Shown here one piece after another: positions 23,001 to 35,100 of a DNA stretch of 64,000 nucleotides (positions within the stretch are counted from its first letter, which is position 1; each line of letters opens with the position of its first letter). The DNA is taken from positions 55,894,776 through 55,958,775 of the forward strand of contig NC_054867.1 in the NCBI RefSeq assembly GCF_018320785.1, given 5' to 3'. Source of the DNA: Cheilinus undulatus (lineage: Eukaryota > Chordata > Actinopteri > Labriformes > Labridae). The notes under the pieces were generated by a model that saw only the letters and a list, made by a program, of their open reading frames with translations, was not told the origin of the DNA and searched no databases. Made by a program: the position numbers and the translations under genes.

Positions 23001-26000
23001 ACCAGTATAAACACCAGTACAAACACCAGTATAAACACCAGTATAAACACCAGTACAAACACCAGTATAAACAGTACAAACACCAGTACAAACACCAGTA
23101 TAAACACCAGTATAAACAGTATAAACACCAGCATAAACACCAGTATAAACAGTATAAACACCAGTATAAACACCAGTATAAACACCAGTATAAACACCAG
23201 TATAAACAGTACAAACACCAGCATAAACACCAGTACAAACACCAGCATAAACACCAGTATAAACACCAGTATAAACACCAGTATAAACAGTATAAACACC
23301 AGCATAAACACCAGTATAAACACCAGTACAAACACCAGTATAAACACCAGTATAAACACCAGTATAAACAGTATAAACACCAGTATAAACACCAGTATAA
23401 ACACCAGTATAAACAGTACAAACACCAGCATAAACACCAGTACAAACACCAGTATAAACACCAGTATAAACACCAGCATAAACACCAGTATAAACACCAG
23501 TATAAACACCAGCATAAACACCAGTATAAACACCAGTATAAACACCAGTATAAACACCAGTACAAACACCAGTATAAACACCAGTACAAACACCAGTATA
23601 AACACCAGTACAAACACCAGCATAAACACCAGTACAAACACCAGCATAAACACCAGTATAAACACCAGTATAAACACCAGTACAAACACCAGTATAAACA
23701 CCAGTACAAACACCAGTATAAACAGTATAAACACCAGTACAAACACCAGTACAAACACCAGTACAAACACCAGTATAAACAGTATAAACACCAGCATAAA
23801 CACCAGTATAAACACCAGTATAAACACCAGTATAAACACCAGTATAAACACCAGTATAAACACCAGCATAAACACCAGTATAAACACCAGTATAAACACC
23901 AGTATAAACACCAGTACAAACACCAGTATAAACACCAGTATAAACACCAGTACAAACACCAGTATAAACAGTACAAACACCAGTACAAACACCAGTATAA
24001 ACACCAGTATAAACAGTATAAACACCAGCATAAACACCAGTATAAACACCAGTATAAACAGTATAAACACCAGTATAAACACCAGTATAAACACCAGTAC
24101 AAACACCAGCATAAACACCTGTATAAACACCAGTATAAACACCAGTATAAACAGTATAAACACCAGTATAAACACCAGTATAAACACCAGTATAAACACC
24201 AGTACAAACACCAGCATAAACACCAGTATAAACACCAGTATAAACAGTATAAACACCAGCATAAACACCAGTATAAACACCAGTATAAACACCAGTATAA
24301 ACAGTATAAACACCAGTATAAACACCAGTATAAACACCAGTATAAACAGTACAAACACCAGCATAAACACCAGTACAAACACCAGCATAAACACCAGTAC
24401 AAACACCAGTATAAACACCAGTACAAACACCAGTATAAACACCAGTACAAACACCAGCATAAACACCAGTATAAACACCAGTATAAACAGTATAAACACC
24501 AGCATAAACACCAGTATAAACACCAGTATAAACACCAGTACAAACACCAGTATAAACACCAGTACAAACACCAGTATAAACACCAGTATAAACACCAGTA
24601 TAAACACCAGTATAAACAGTATAAACACCAGCATAAACACCAGTATAAACACCAGTATAAACACCAGTATAAACAGTATAAACACCAGCATAAACACCAG
24701 TATAAACACCAGTATAAACACCAGTATAAACAGTATAAACACCAGTATAAACACCAGTATAAACACCAGTATAAACACCAGTATAAACAGTATAAACACC
24801 AGCATAAACACCAGTATAAACACCAGTATAAACAGTATAAACACCAGTATAAACACCAGTATAAACACCAGTATAAACACCAGTATAAACAGTATAAACA
24901 CCAGCATAAACACCAGTATAAACACCAGTATAAACACCAGTATAAACAGTATAAACACCAGTATAAACACCAGTATAAACAGTATAAACACCAGCATAAA
25001 CACCAGTATAAACACCAGTATAAACACCAGTATAAACAGTATAAACACCAGCATAAACACCAGTATAAACACCAGTATAAACACCAGTATAAACAGTATA
25101 AACACCAGTATAAACACCAGTATAAACACCAGTATAAACAGTATAAACACCAGCATAAACACCAGTATAAACACCAGTATAAACAGTATAAACACCAGTA
25201 TAAACACCAGTATAAACACCAGTATAAACACCAGTATAAACAGTATAAACACCAGCATAAACACCAGTATAAACACCAGTATAAACACCAGTATAAACAG
25301 TATAAACACCAGTATAAACACCAGTATAAACACCAGTATAAACAGTACAAACACCAGCATAAACACCAGTACAAACACCAGCATAAACACCAGTATAAAC
25401 ACCAGTATAAACACCAGTATAAACAGTATAAACACCAGCATAAACACCAGTATAAACACCAGTATAAACACCAGTACAAACACCAGTATAAACACCAGTA
25501 CAAACACCAGCATAAACACCAGTATAAACACCGGTATAAACACCAGTATAAACAGTATAAACACCAGTATAAACACCAGTATAAACACCAGTATAAACAC
25601 CAGTATAAACACCAGTATAAACACCAGTATAAACAGTACAAACACCAGCATAAACACCAGTACAAACACCAGCATAAACACCAGTATAAACACCAGTATA
25701 AACACCAGTATAAACAGTATAAACACCAGCATAAACACCAGTATAAACACCAGTACAAACACCAGTATAAACACCAGTATAAACACCAGTATAAACAGTA
25801 CAAACACCAGCATAAACACCAGTACAAACACCAGCATAAACACCAGTATAAACACCAGTATAAACACCAGTATAAACAGTATAAACACCAGCATAAACAC
25901 CAGTACAAACACCAGTACAAACACCAGTATAAACACCAGTACCAACACCAGCATAAACACCAGTACAAACACCAGTATAAACACCAGTACAAACACCAGT

Positions 26001-26600
26001 ATAAACACCAGTACAAACACCAGTATAAACACCAGTACAAACACCAGTATAAACAGTATAAACACCAGTATAAACACCAGTACAAACACCAGCATAAACA
26101 CCAGTATAAACAGTATAAACACCAGTATAAACACCAGTACAAACACCAGCATAAACACCAGTATAAACACCAGTATAAACACCAGTACCAACACCAGCAT
26201 AAACACCAGTATAAACAGTATAAACACCAGTATAAACACCAGTACAAACACCAGTATAAACACCAGTATAAACAGTATAAACACCAGTATAAACACCAGT
26301 ATAAACACCAGTATAATCACTGTGGGAATGTTCGGCCATCCCAGCGCTCAGAAAGGAGGCGGTTCTGTGTCCCAGAGATGAGCGTGCTTTAGGTCCAAAT
26401 GTGCGCTGAAGAAGCGGTCAAACCTGACTCAGTTCCACCAGTTCTGTCAGGAATGGGACAACATTCCAGCCAACTGTGGAGAGAAGCTTCTGGAAGGACC
26501 CAAAACATTTGACCCGAGTCTGACGGTTTAAAGGCAACGCGGCCAAACTCTGAGGAGATCGATGTAAACATCTGACTCTGAAGGAGGGAATAAAACATCG
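20080..26600 (+). pseudogene. Sleeping-Beauty-type Tc1 transposase relic split by a giant tandem array
   Basis: Left part (20085-20210) encodes RRRIMDFHKSGSSLGSVSRC, then LKVPWSPVLTIIHQYKH, the first helix-turn-helix region of Sleeping-Beauty-like Tc1 transposases. After the array, 26325-26385 resumes with PSQRSERRRF..., corresponding to the GRRR linker that follows a few residues later in those proteins. From about 26400 it jumps to the C-terminal tail: LTQFHQFCQEWDNIPANCGE, then KLLEGPKTF. The second DNA-binding subdomain and the whole DDE catalytic core are missing. The 3' flank (gatgtaaacatctgactctg) resembles the Tc1 3' UTR. I could not identify the terminal inverted repeats. Inference: an internally deleted, dead element whose coding DNA seeded the array. 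Confidence 0.85.
20197..26315 (+). repeat. 6.1-kb minisatellite of 12-bp (AAACACCAGTAT) and 9-bp (AAACAGTAT) units
   Basis: Roughly 500 units of ataaacaccagt, interspersed with a 9-bp form ataaacagt lacking one ACC. Common variants are GTATAAAC, GTACAAAC and GCATAAAC; rare ones are atatacaccag (20775, 22078), cacctgtat (22031, 24119), accggtat (about 25530), gtaccaac (about 25940, 26187) and gcagcat (about 21395). Both unit lengths are multiples of three and lack stops in several frames, which explains open frames above 2,000 codons on both strands. These are not genes. The array lies inside a Tc1 transposase relic. Confidence 0.97.
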
Positions 26601-26757
26601 ACCTGATTAGACGCTCCATGGACAGGATGTTGGAGGAGCAGGGTTATGGAGCTATCCTGGCAGGATTCATCAGAGACTCTCTGGAGGACGTCTACCCTTT
26701 GTTACATAAATGCAGGTTTTTCATCTTTCCACTGTGGTCAAATGTGACCATTATTTG

Positions 26758-27201
26758 CAGGGCCATTTCTAGCTTTGTGGAGGCCCTGTGCAAGATGCTG
26801 ACTGGGGGCCTCTAATTTGTCAAACCATGATGGAGAGATTCCTAATCCATAAGATGATCCATGAACACGCCACAGTCTGTTACTCTCCACGAACAAAACA
26901 GGCTACAGCCCTGATAACAGAATTAAAGACACTCAAGCAAAACAGCTGATAAAAATGATAATACAAGGAAAACAACAAATCTCTATGTCAATAAATAAAC
27001 TGGATACTGAGTGTTTTTAAAAGACGTTTACTTGTGCAAGAAGACAACTTAAGTTTTCATGTGACATGTTTATTTTATTTTAGTAAACCCTGAAGCTGGA
27101 GCTAATGAGCATTTACTGGAGAAGAGGTCTACCATCCAGCTTTGGGGCCCCTAGTGGCCCCAGTGTGGAGCATAGTCCGCATACAGCAGGAAACAGCCCT
27201 G
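26758..27201. mobile_element. Probable non-autonomous hAT element (CAGGGC...GCCCTG)
   Basis: Ends CAGGGCCATTTCTAG and GGAAACAGCCCTG are inverted and flanked by ATTATTTG and ATACTTTG, 6 of 8 matching. Typical hAT length and ends; no coding capacity. Moderate confidence because the duplication is imperfect. Confidence 0.5.
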
Positions 27202-27291
27202 ATACTTTGCTAAATAGAGTGTGATTCACTGATTTACACTCATATAAAGGGATTAAGGCCATAAACTTATTTGGACCATGTTTATTTATGC

Positions 27292-28130
27292 CAGGGGTGT
27301 CAAACTCAAGGCCCGGGGGCCAAATCCGGCCCTTGGTGCAGTTATACCCAGCCCACCAGATCAGATGAAATTTCTATTGTAACTGGTCCACCAGTATGAG
27401 GTCTGCAGATTTCCTCCAGTATAAAAATGTAAACTTAACACTGATGATTGAAAATATCCTTGTTGAGTCATAAAAACTAAACAAGAGTTAAAATAATCTG
27501 ATAAAAAGTCAGGAATGTGGGGAAAACATTTGTGTTTTAATTTCCTATTTTCTAATTTGCATCTCACAATGACTTAAAGTTATAGTTTTGACTTTTTATA
27601 CCATAATTTGACCTTTAAGAATCACAATTTTGACTTTTATCTCATATTTTGACACTTTAGATTCATCATTTTAATTTTAAGTCATAATTTGACATTTTAA
27701 ACTCATGAATTTAAATTTTATGTTACATTTTGACATTTTCAACTCCTAACTTTGAATTTTAATCCCAAATATTAACCTTTTGATTTAAAATCTTATCTCA
27801 TATTTTGACATTTTAAACTTAAAAATTTTCGATATTACCTCATATTTTGACCTTTTAAACTTATGATTTTTTAATTTTATCTCAAAATATGATCATTTTA
27901 AATTCATAATTTTGAATTTTATTTAGGACTTTATAAATCTTGATTTTATCTTTTAACTTTGTTAAAATCTCAAAATCATTTATCATCAATATTCCCTTTT
28001 TTTAAATCTATAATTTGCTAGCGGTGAAGATGAGGATGACAGTTTTTTGGAAATGTTGACCCAGATAGGCCCTCAGGTTAGACCCAAATCCAGAATTCTG
28101 CCCCTGCTGTGGTTGAGTCTGACACCCCTG
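27292..28130 (+). mobile_element. Non-autonomous hAT element (CAGGGGTGTCAAACTC family), copy 3
   Basis: Begins CAGGGGTGTCAAACTCAAGG and ends GAGTCTGACACCCCTG, with a degraded duplication (ATTTATGC / GTTTATGT). The interior has the ttttgacattttaaactca array seen in copy 1. Same orientation as copy 1. Confidence 0.85.
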
Positions 28131-28139
28131 GTTTATGTG

Positions 28140-28660
28140 ATGGATCAGATGTGAGGTCCATGTTCCTGCAGGCTATCGCCCCCTGGTGGCTGTTAGACGC
28201 TGTTGGTGCTTCAGGTACACGATGGCAGCTGTGATAGATTTAAGAAGTCAGAAAGTGGAGAGGAAACTAAGTCACTGCTGAAGTCATTTATTTCCACAGT
28301 AGATCTAAACAAGAGGAACTCAACAGCAGCCTGACAATATCGGCAGAGTTCTCGTCTGAATTCATCATAAAAGTGAAGGACATGAACCAACAGGTGTGAA
28401 CGTTTGTGAAAACCTGCTGTAGGAGCAGTAGGATGGAGATGATAGTGACACGTCTAACATCTTCAAACAGATGCTATAATCCCACCTGTGATTTTCTCAG
28501 AGCTTGGTAAAGTTTGTCTGCTGTTGGGTAAACAGAACTCCAACAGAGGGTTGTTCATTCATCAGTTTATTAAATATTTACATGACAGGTGGTCAGACAG
28601 CGATCACTTGGCAGCATTGAAGAGGTGAGCATGAACAAAAACAAATCCCCACACAGAGAA
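28140..28660. other. Intergenic DNA downstream of cyc1
   Basis: No exon, RNA gene or transposon ends recognised. Confidence 0.5.
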
Positions 28661-28676
28661 GTTTCCTTTAAGATAA

Positions 28677-28682
28677 TTTATT
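28677..28682 (-). terminator. cyc1 polyadenylation signal
   Basis: AATAAA on the minus strand (forward tttatt), about 480 bp beyond the cyc1 stop codon. It is a plausible end of the 3' UTR; another candidate lies near 28567. Confidence 0.5.
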
Positions 28683-29158
28683 TTGTACAGTAAAACAGAC
28701 GTTCAGAGGCTGCCATGGATCCATGGAGCGGCTTCGTGGAGGACAAAGAGGATTTACATAAACGCAGAGGTCAACCTTTCCTAATGCTCCCAACATTATT
28801 GGATATTTTACAAGGATGGATAACCAATCAACTTCTCTGTTCATTGAGACAAAGTTTCTGATACCAGATGTCAAGATGCAGACTGCTGACAGCGACGACT
28901 TGATAAACAAACTTTGTGAAGGGTGCGTTCAAGGACGCCACAACTCTCTGACAAACCGGCCAAACGATTATCTCCATCATCACGCCGTTAACTAAAATAA
29001 AGGCATTTCTCTGTAGGAATAAACATCAATACTCTAGAACTCTATCTCCTCGTAGAAAGGCATGTTTGTGTGTCTGTTCTTAATGAGGTGAGTGTTGCAG
29101 GGTCGTTGAACGCAGCCTGATAGCATGTAAGCCCCGGTAGGGGTGTGTTTCTTTCCGT

Positions 29159-32100
29159 TTATTTGGGAGGCTTGTAGGCGATCTTCCTGCTCTTTAACAC
29201 GGACCACCTGTGTCTCTTCATGTAGTAGATGAGAGGGATGAGGATGGCCGAGCCCAACAGCAGCTGGAGAGAGAGAGGACACATTAACACCGGCATTAAC
29301 CAGTCGTTTTCTCATGTTCAGCTGTTTCTGAGTGATCTAATGATCTTTTCTCTAGCAGCATGGGGTCCCAACATTTTAGACCAGGGGTCCTGGTTTAGGG
29401 TAGGCCATGCTTTTTATGTCTAGTGTGTTTAAGAATGATGTAAGGTCACAGGGTTAGCACTGAGGCATTTACACAAGACCATGTCTGCAGCAGGACTGCT
29501 CTTTAAAAGAGGTTTTTAATCTCAAGGTTTTCTCCTGCTTAGATAAATAAATAAAAAAACTGACACATGAGAATTGTTGGTTTCATCAGTGCTTAACTAA
29601 TGAAATTAGGGCTGAATGATTCAGGGAAAACTGACATTTCCTCTTTCTATGTTCAGACTCTGCTCTGTTCTCTGACGGGGATTTAGACAGACAGATGCAC
29701 AGATGAGCCTTTACTATCAGATCTCTGATGGACTTTTAGTGTAATCACCGGAAAACTTGTAGTTGTGGTTTGCATCAAACATAAAAATGCTTCAGGTCAT
29801 GTGACCAACATCCCATAACCTGTAATATGCCTACAGTACCTGAGCAATCACGACTGAAAAGGGATTATTATTCAGTCCCTTTTATTTAGTCATTTATACT
29901 CATTTTAACAGATATAACAGTAGTCTTTCCTGCAGTGGCACTGACCTCTTAGTTAAACTAATCCTTCTAATTAACAGCAGGTTTCCAGAGGGATTCCCTG
30001 AGGCAATCTGGACAAGGGGCTTTAAACCAGGAGTTCTCAATCTTTTCTGCCCGTGACCCCCAAGTTAAAGGTGCCAGAGACAGGGACCCTGAAAGTAAAG
30101 GTGCCAGAGACTGGGACCCCCAAAGTAAAGGTGCCAGAGACCGGGGACCCCCAAAGTAAAGGTGCCAGAGACCGGGGACCCCCAAAGTAAAGGTGCCAGA
30201 GACCGGGGACCCCCGAAATAAAGGTGCCAGAGACCGGGGACCCCCAAAGTAAAGGTGCCAGAGACCAGGGACCCCCCTAACCCTACCTGAAGGTGGCTGA
30301 ACACAGCCATGAACATTCTAGAATAGTCATGTGGAGACAAGGCCGTCCATGAGGGGGGAAAATGGGAGAGCTTTCTGGGGCCCTGCTAAACTGGGGTCCA
30401 GCAAAATCCTGGTCCATTGTAAAGTTAACCTGTGGTATTTTATGTTTAACCTGAATAAAAACCACTCTTATCAAAAAACAAACAAATTTTAATTCATCCG
30501 TTTAGTGAGTAGTCCTCTGAAAAATGTAAATCCTTTTTTATCCATTTAAAACGGAATTAAAAAAACATTCAAAAGAGCGAAAATGGTTTAATAATGGCAA
30601 AAAAATGGTGGGAAAGGTGTTGAAATTAGATTTTAAAAGAAGCAGAAATGGGTTAGAAATGCCAAAAATTACAGAAAAGTGGCAAAAAGTGACCGAAAAA
30701 TGGGTTAAAGTGGTAAAACTGGGCATATTAAGCAGTAAAAAGGGAAAAAAAGGGGCTGAAATGGCATGAAAGTGGCAAAAAAAGGTGGAAATTTGGTGAA
30801 ATGGGATGAAAATTGATAGAAACGGGCAAAAGAATGGTTAGCTGAGGCAGATATAGTCAGAAACTGGCAAAAATGGCCAAATCAAATAGTGAAATGTGGC
30901 TTAAAAGTGGTAAAAGGGGTTAACAGTGGCAATAATGGGTCAACAGAGCCAACAATAGGCAGAAGGGTAGAAAATTTGGTTTAGAGGAGGCAAAAACAAG
31001 CAAAAAAATGGTGGAAGGGGTTTAAAATTGACAAAAAAGGGCTTTAAGTTGCAAGAAAGTGTTAAAATTGGCAAAATTGGTGGGAAAAAGTGATAAAAAT
31101 TGGTTAAAATTAGGCAAAAATTGTGTAAAGTGGCAACAGTGTAATTCAAAAATGTTCTTAGTTTTTTAGGGCATCTGGAGACCCCCTCTCAGTGTCTTAC
31201 GACCCCAAATGGGGTCCCAACCCCAACGTTGAGAACCCCTGCTTTAAATAACAATAACATATATTTTCCAGAATTAAATTAAATGTTGTTCAGACTCTTT
31301 GATGTTTAAGGAATGAGGATAAAAACTGAAACAGAGTGAAGCTGAGGGAGGACTACAGCTTCACCTGTAAACCTGCCGATGTAAACAGCCAACAAATCAG
31401 CAGAAAGCTTCATATGTGCCGGTAAAACGCAGATATATTGAACATTCCTTCTTTATCTTATTTTTCCAAAAAAAGAAGGGTAGGTTTGTTTGTAAGATTT
31501 TTAAAAGTCCTTCAATAAAGGAATAGAAATCTGTGTAGCTAGCATGCGGTAGAGCAGTAAATGTGAGTGTTGGTGTGCTACCTTCAGTCCCATGCGTTTA
31601 CGTTGGTCGTGCTCCGGCTCTGCAGCCCATCTCAAGAAAGTACACACATCTTTAGCAACCTGGCTCATGGTGGCAGGGGTTCCTATGAAAGACACAACAA
31701 TTGACATTTTTACACAAAAATATGATGGACTGACCTGCCAGACTACTTTCTTATCTTCTGTTGTAGTTCTAAGTAAATGTTCGATACTAAAGACTGTCAT
31801 AGAAATCTTAGATGGGGAAAATAAGGGCTGATGATGATGTTTGAAATGAATATTTAGTGGATTTCAGTTATCATTTTTTTATTTTGGTTTCCCACATTAC
31901 CAACAGTCCTGCCATGTTTGTTAATCAGAAATATTCCCATCCTCACTGAATCAGGAGTTGTGTGTACCAGAAGATGTTAAATTAATACAACACAAGTGAA
32001 CTTCTGCTGCTGACATCTTCTTATACCGTCAGTATTATCATCACACTGAGACGCTGACGTCTGTCAGAGCCCACATTAGTCAATACTGATGTGAAATCAG

Positions 32101-35100
32101 TGCATCCCTTCTTTGACCCCTTCTTAACTGTTACACAGCTAAATGGAAAGTCTATTTTTGTTTTAATAATAGAGAAAAATAACAGAATTCTTTGCAAACT
32201 AAACAGCAGAATACTAGACAGCATCACCACATAGAAGCAGACTTTTACTGCCATTTTATTCCTTTATTCCTGGAAAGACTGTAAATTTCATATTTCTTTA
32301 TGTTAGTTATCAGAAATGGCTTTGCATTTCATGATCAGGCGCTCAGCACCATGTCAACCTTTTTTTCTTCCCTTGCCCGTGTCAAGATGAGGGACAAAGG
32401 CAAACAGAAACAGGGTGATGGGGTCAAACCCTTCATCCTGGCTGCACCAGTGAGGTCACTAATAATAATAGAAATACGCTGATTTTGCTTTAAGAAACAA
32501 AGATTTATGATTGGTGCATTTTTACTCACCGTCCTCGTACTCCAGCACTTCGTTGTAGATGGGCGGAGCCATGCCGATGGCCTGTCCGGGGAAATATGGG
32601 TTATAATACAGTCCCTCTCTCACGGACACTCCTGCTGGAGGCTCGCAGTAACCTGTCAGCAGGCTGAACACGTAGTCTTCTCCTCCATGTCTGCATGGAA
32701 ACACAGAAGATATCCGGGGTTTTCACACACAGCTGTTTACCTGCTTTGTCGCTTATGTTTTTGGTTGATCTGTTACCTGGCATTGACGATGTAGCTGAGG
32801 TCAGGAGGCAGAGCTCCGTTGTTGGCGACCCTGGCGGCCTCAGGGTTCGGGTAGGGCTTTGGGAAATAGTCTGAGAGCTTTCCTGGCCTGGTGAACATCT
32901 CTCCAGTCTCATCAGGACCATCCACCACCTCAACCTGTGCAAAACAAGAAACAGATTTTAGGAATACATTAACAATGGTTAACAGAAGACACGGCCGAGG
33001 GCGCCATCTACTGGCTGGACTAAACAATCACAGCTGGAAATAATATTCAGGAGTGACGAGTGTGGCCTTTTCTAAAGCTAGAGAAAAGTGTTGGGACACA
33101 GATAAACATGGCCGCCATCTGTCCAACACCTTCGCTGTGCACTCATAAATGACAGCGACAGACATGAGCTGCAGTATGAAAGACTGGAGGAAGAGACAGA
33201 GGACATGTGGATGTGACAACTTAAACAACAACAGCAGGAAGTAATGAACAGCTGGTAAACTATTCCTCATTTATCCTCATCTGTATGATGCATCATTGAT
33301 GCACAAACATTTCTACTAAGCCTGGACAGATCAGGTCTGTTTTATATCTGAAACAATCAGTGTTATAATAACTGATCCTAGTAAACTGCTGACTTTTATT
33401 GGATGCATCCACTGATTTTTCACTAAATGCTTATCTGATAAGTCCATTTTGGCAGAAATGACAAATTAAACAAAGAGGCGTTGCAGGGATCTTTTCTGAT
33501 TCCAACAGCTGCTGCAACGACAGCACAGATGCATGTGGCTTAAAATCACCAGTTAAAGCCATTTATTAAACCATCTAGTCCTGAATACACAGCCTCTAAA
33601 GCAGGGGTGTCAAACTCGAGGCCCGTGGTGCAGTTATACCCGGTCCACCAGATCCTATGATACTTTCATTAGAACTGGTCCACCAGTCTGAGGTCTGCAG
33701 ATTTCCTCCAGTATAAAAATGTAAACTTAACCATGATGATTGAAAATATCCTTGTTGAGTCACAAAAATTAGAAAAAGTAAACAGTAAAAATAATTTGAT
33801 AGTCAGGAACGTAGGAGGAATTAGTGTTTTCTCTATTTTTTCAATTTTGCATCTCACAGTTATGACTAAAAATTATGGTTTTGACTTTATATTTCATATT
33901 TTAGCCTTTCTGTCTCATAACTTTTACTTTTTATCTTTTGGCCGGTTTCAACAACTAATTTTAAATTTTATCTTAGTTTTTTACCTTTAAAACTCACGTT
34001 TTTTTTTTACATTGTTTCATATTCAGACATTTTAAAACTCATGAATTTGAAATTAAATCTCATATTTTGACATTTTAAACTCATGATTTCAATGTTTATT
34101 TCACATTTTGATTGTTAAATATCTTGATTTTGAATTATATCTCAGTTTTCTTGACCATTTTATCTCCTAACTTTGACTTGTAGTTTATTTCTTTTTACCT
34201 TTAAAACTCATGATTTTGAATTTTATTTCATATTTTGACCTTTACAACTCATAATTTTTACTTTTGTCTTTTTTTTAACCTTTAAAACTCAGGATTTCTA
34301 AAATTGTTTCATATTTTGACATTTTAAAACTCATGAATTTGAAATTTGATCTCATATTTTGACATTTTAAACTCACAATTTCAATAATTTAACCCACATT
34401 TTGATTGTTTACCATCATGATTTTGATTTTTTTCTGTTTTGCTGACCATTTCAACTCCTTAATTTCACTTTTAATGCTCTTTTACATCGGTGTTAATAAG
34501 GCTTCCCTCGCACGCTTACAGTTAGTCCAAAATGCTGCTGCTCATCTTTTAACAGGTACACGAAAACATGACCACATCACCCCCATCCTGGCGTCCCTCC
34601 ACTGGCTTCCCGTTCATTTTAGAATTCATTTTAAAATGTTAATGTTTGTTTTTAAATCTTTACACGGATCAGCACCCCAGTACATCTCTGACCTTTTAAA
34701 TGTTTATACGCCCTCCCGGTCCTTGAGGTCTGCTGATCGCCTTCACCTCATCGCCCCAAAAACCTGAGGTGATTGAGTCCTCTCTGCGGTGGCTCCCAAA
34801 TTGTGGAACGAATTGCCACTCGAAATTAAAACATCCCCCACCCTACCGACTTTTAAATTGTGTCTTAAAACTCATTTTTACTCTTTGGTTTTTAATTCAG
34901 CATAAGAGTTGTGTGATCTCTGTCCTTTAATATCTGTTATGGTCCTAATGCCTGTGTTTTTATGGCTTTTATTTTTTTACGTTTTTATGTGTTTCATTTC
35001 ATTTTAAATCGTTTTATGTTGTTCTTGCCTGGTTTTATTTCTTTCTCTTAATGTTTCTCCTTCTGCAGTGTTTGTAATCTCTTTGATTTTACTGTGCAGC

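Noticed and set aside
20057..26381. Open frames of more than 2,000 codons on both strands
   Set aside because: They are translations of the 12/9-bp array, whose unit lengths are multiples of three. Peptides such as NTSINTSI or CLYWCLYW repeats have no domain, and several frames are open at once.
29967..30340. GGP/WHLYFGG repeat proteins
   Set aside because: Translations of the 31-bp tandem repeat inside a hAT element.
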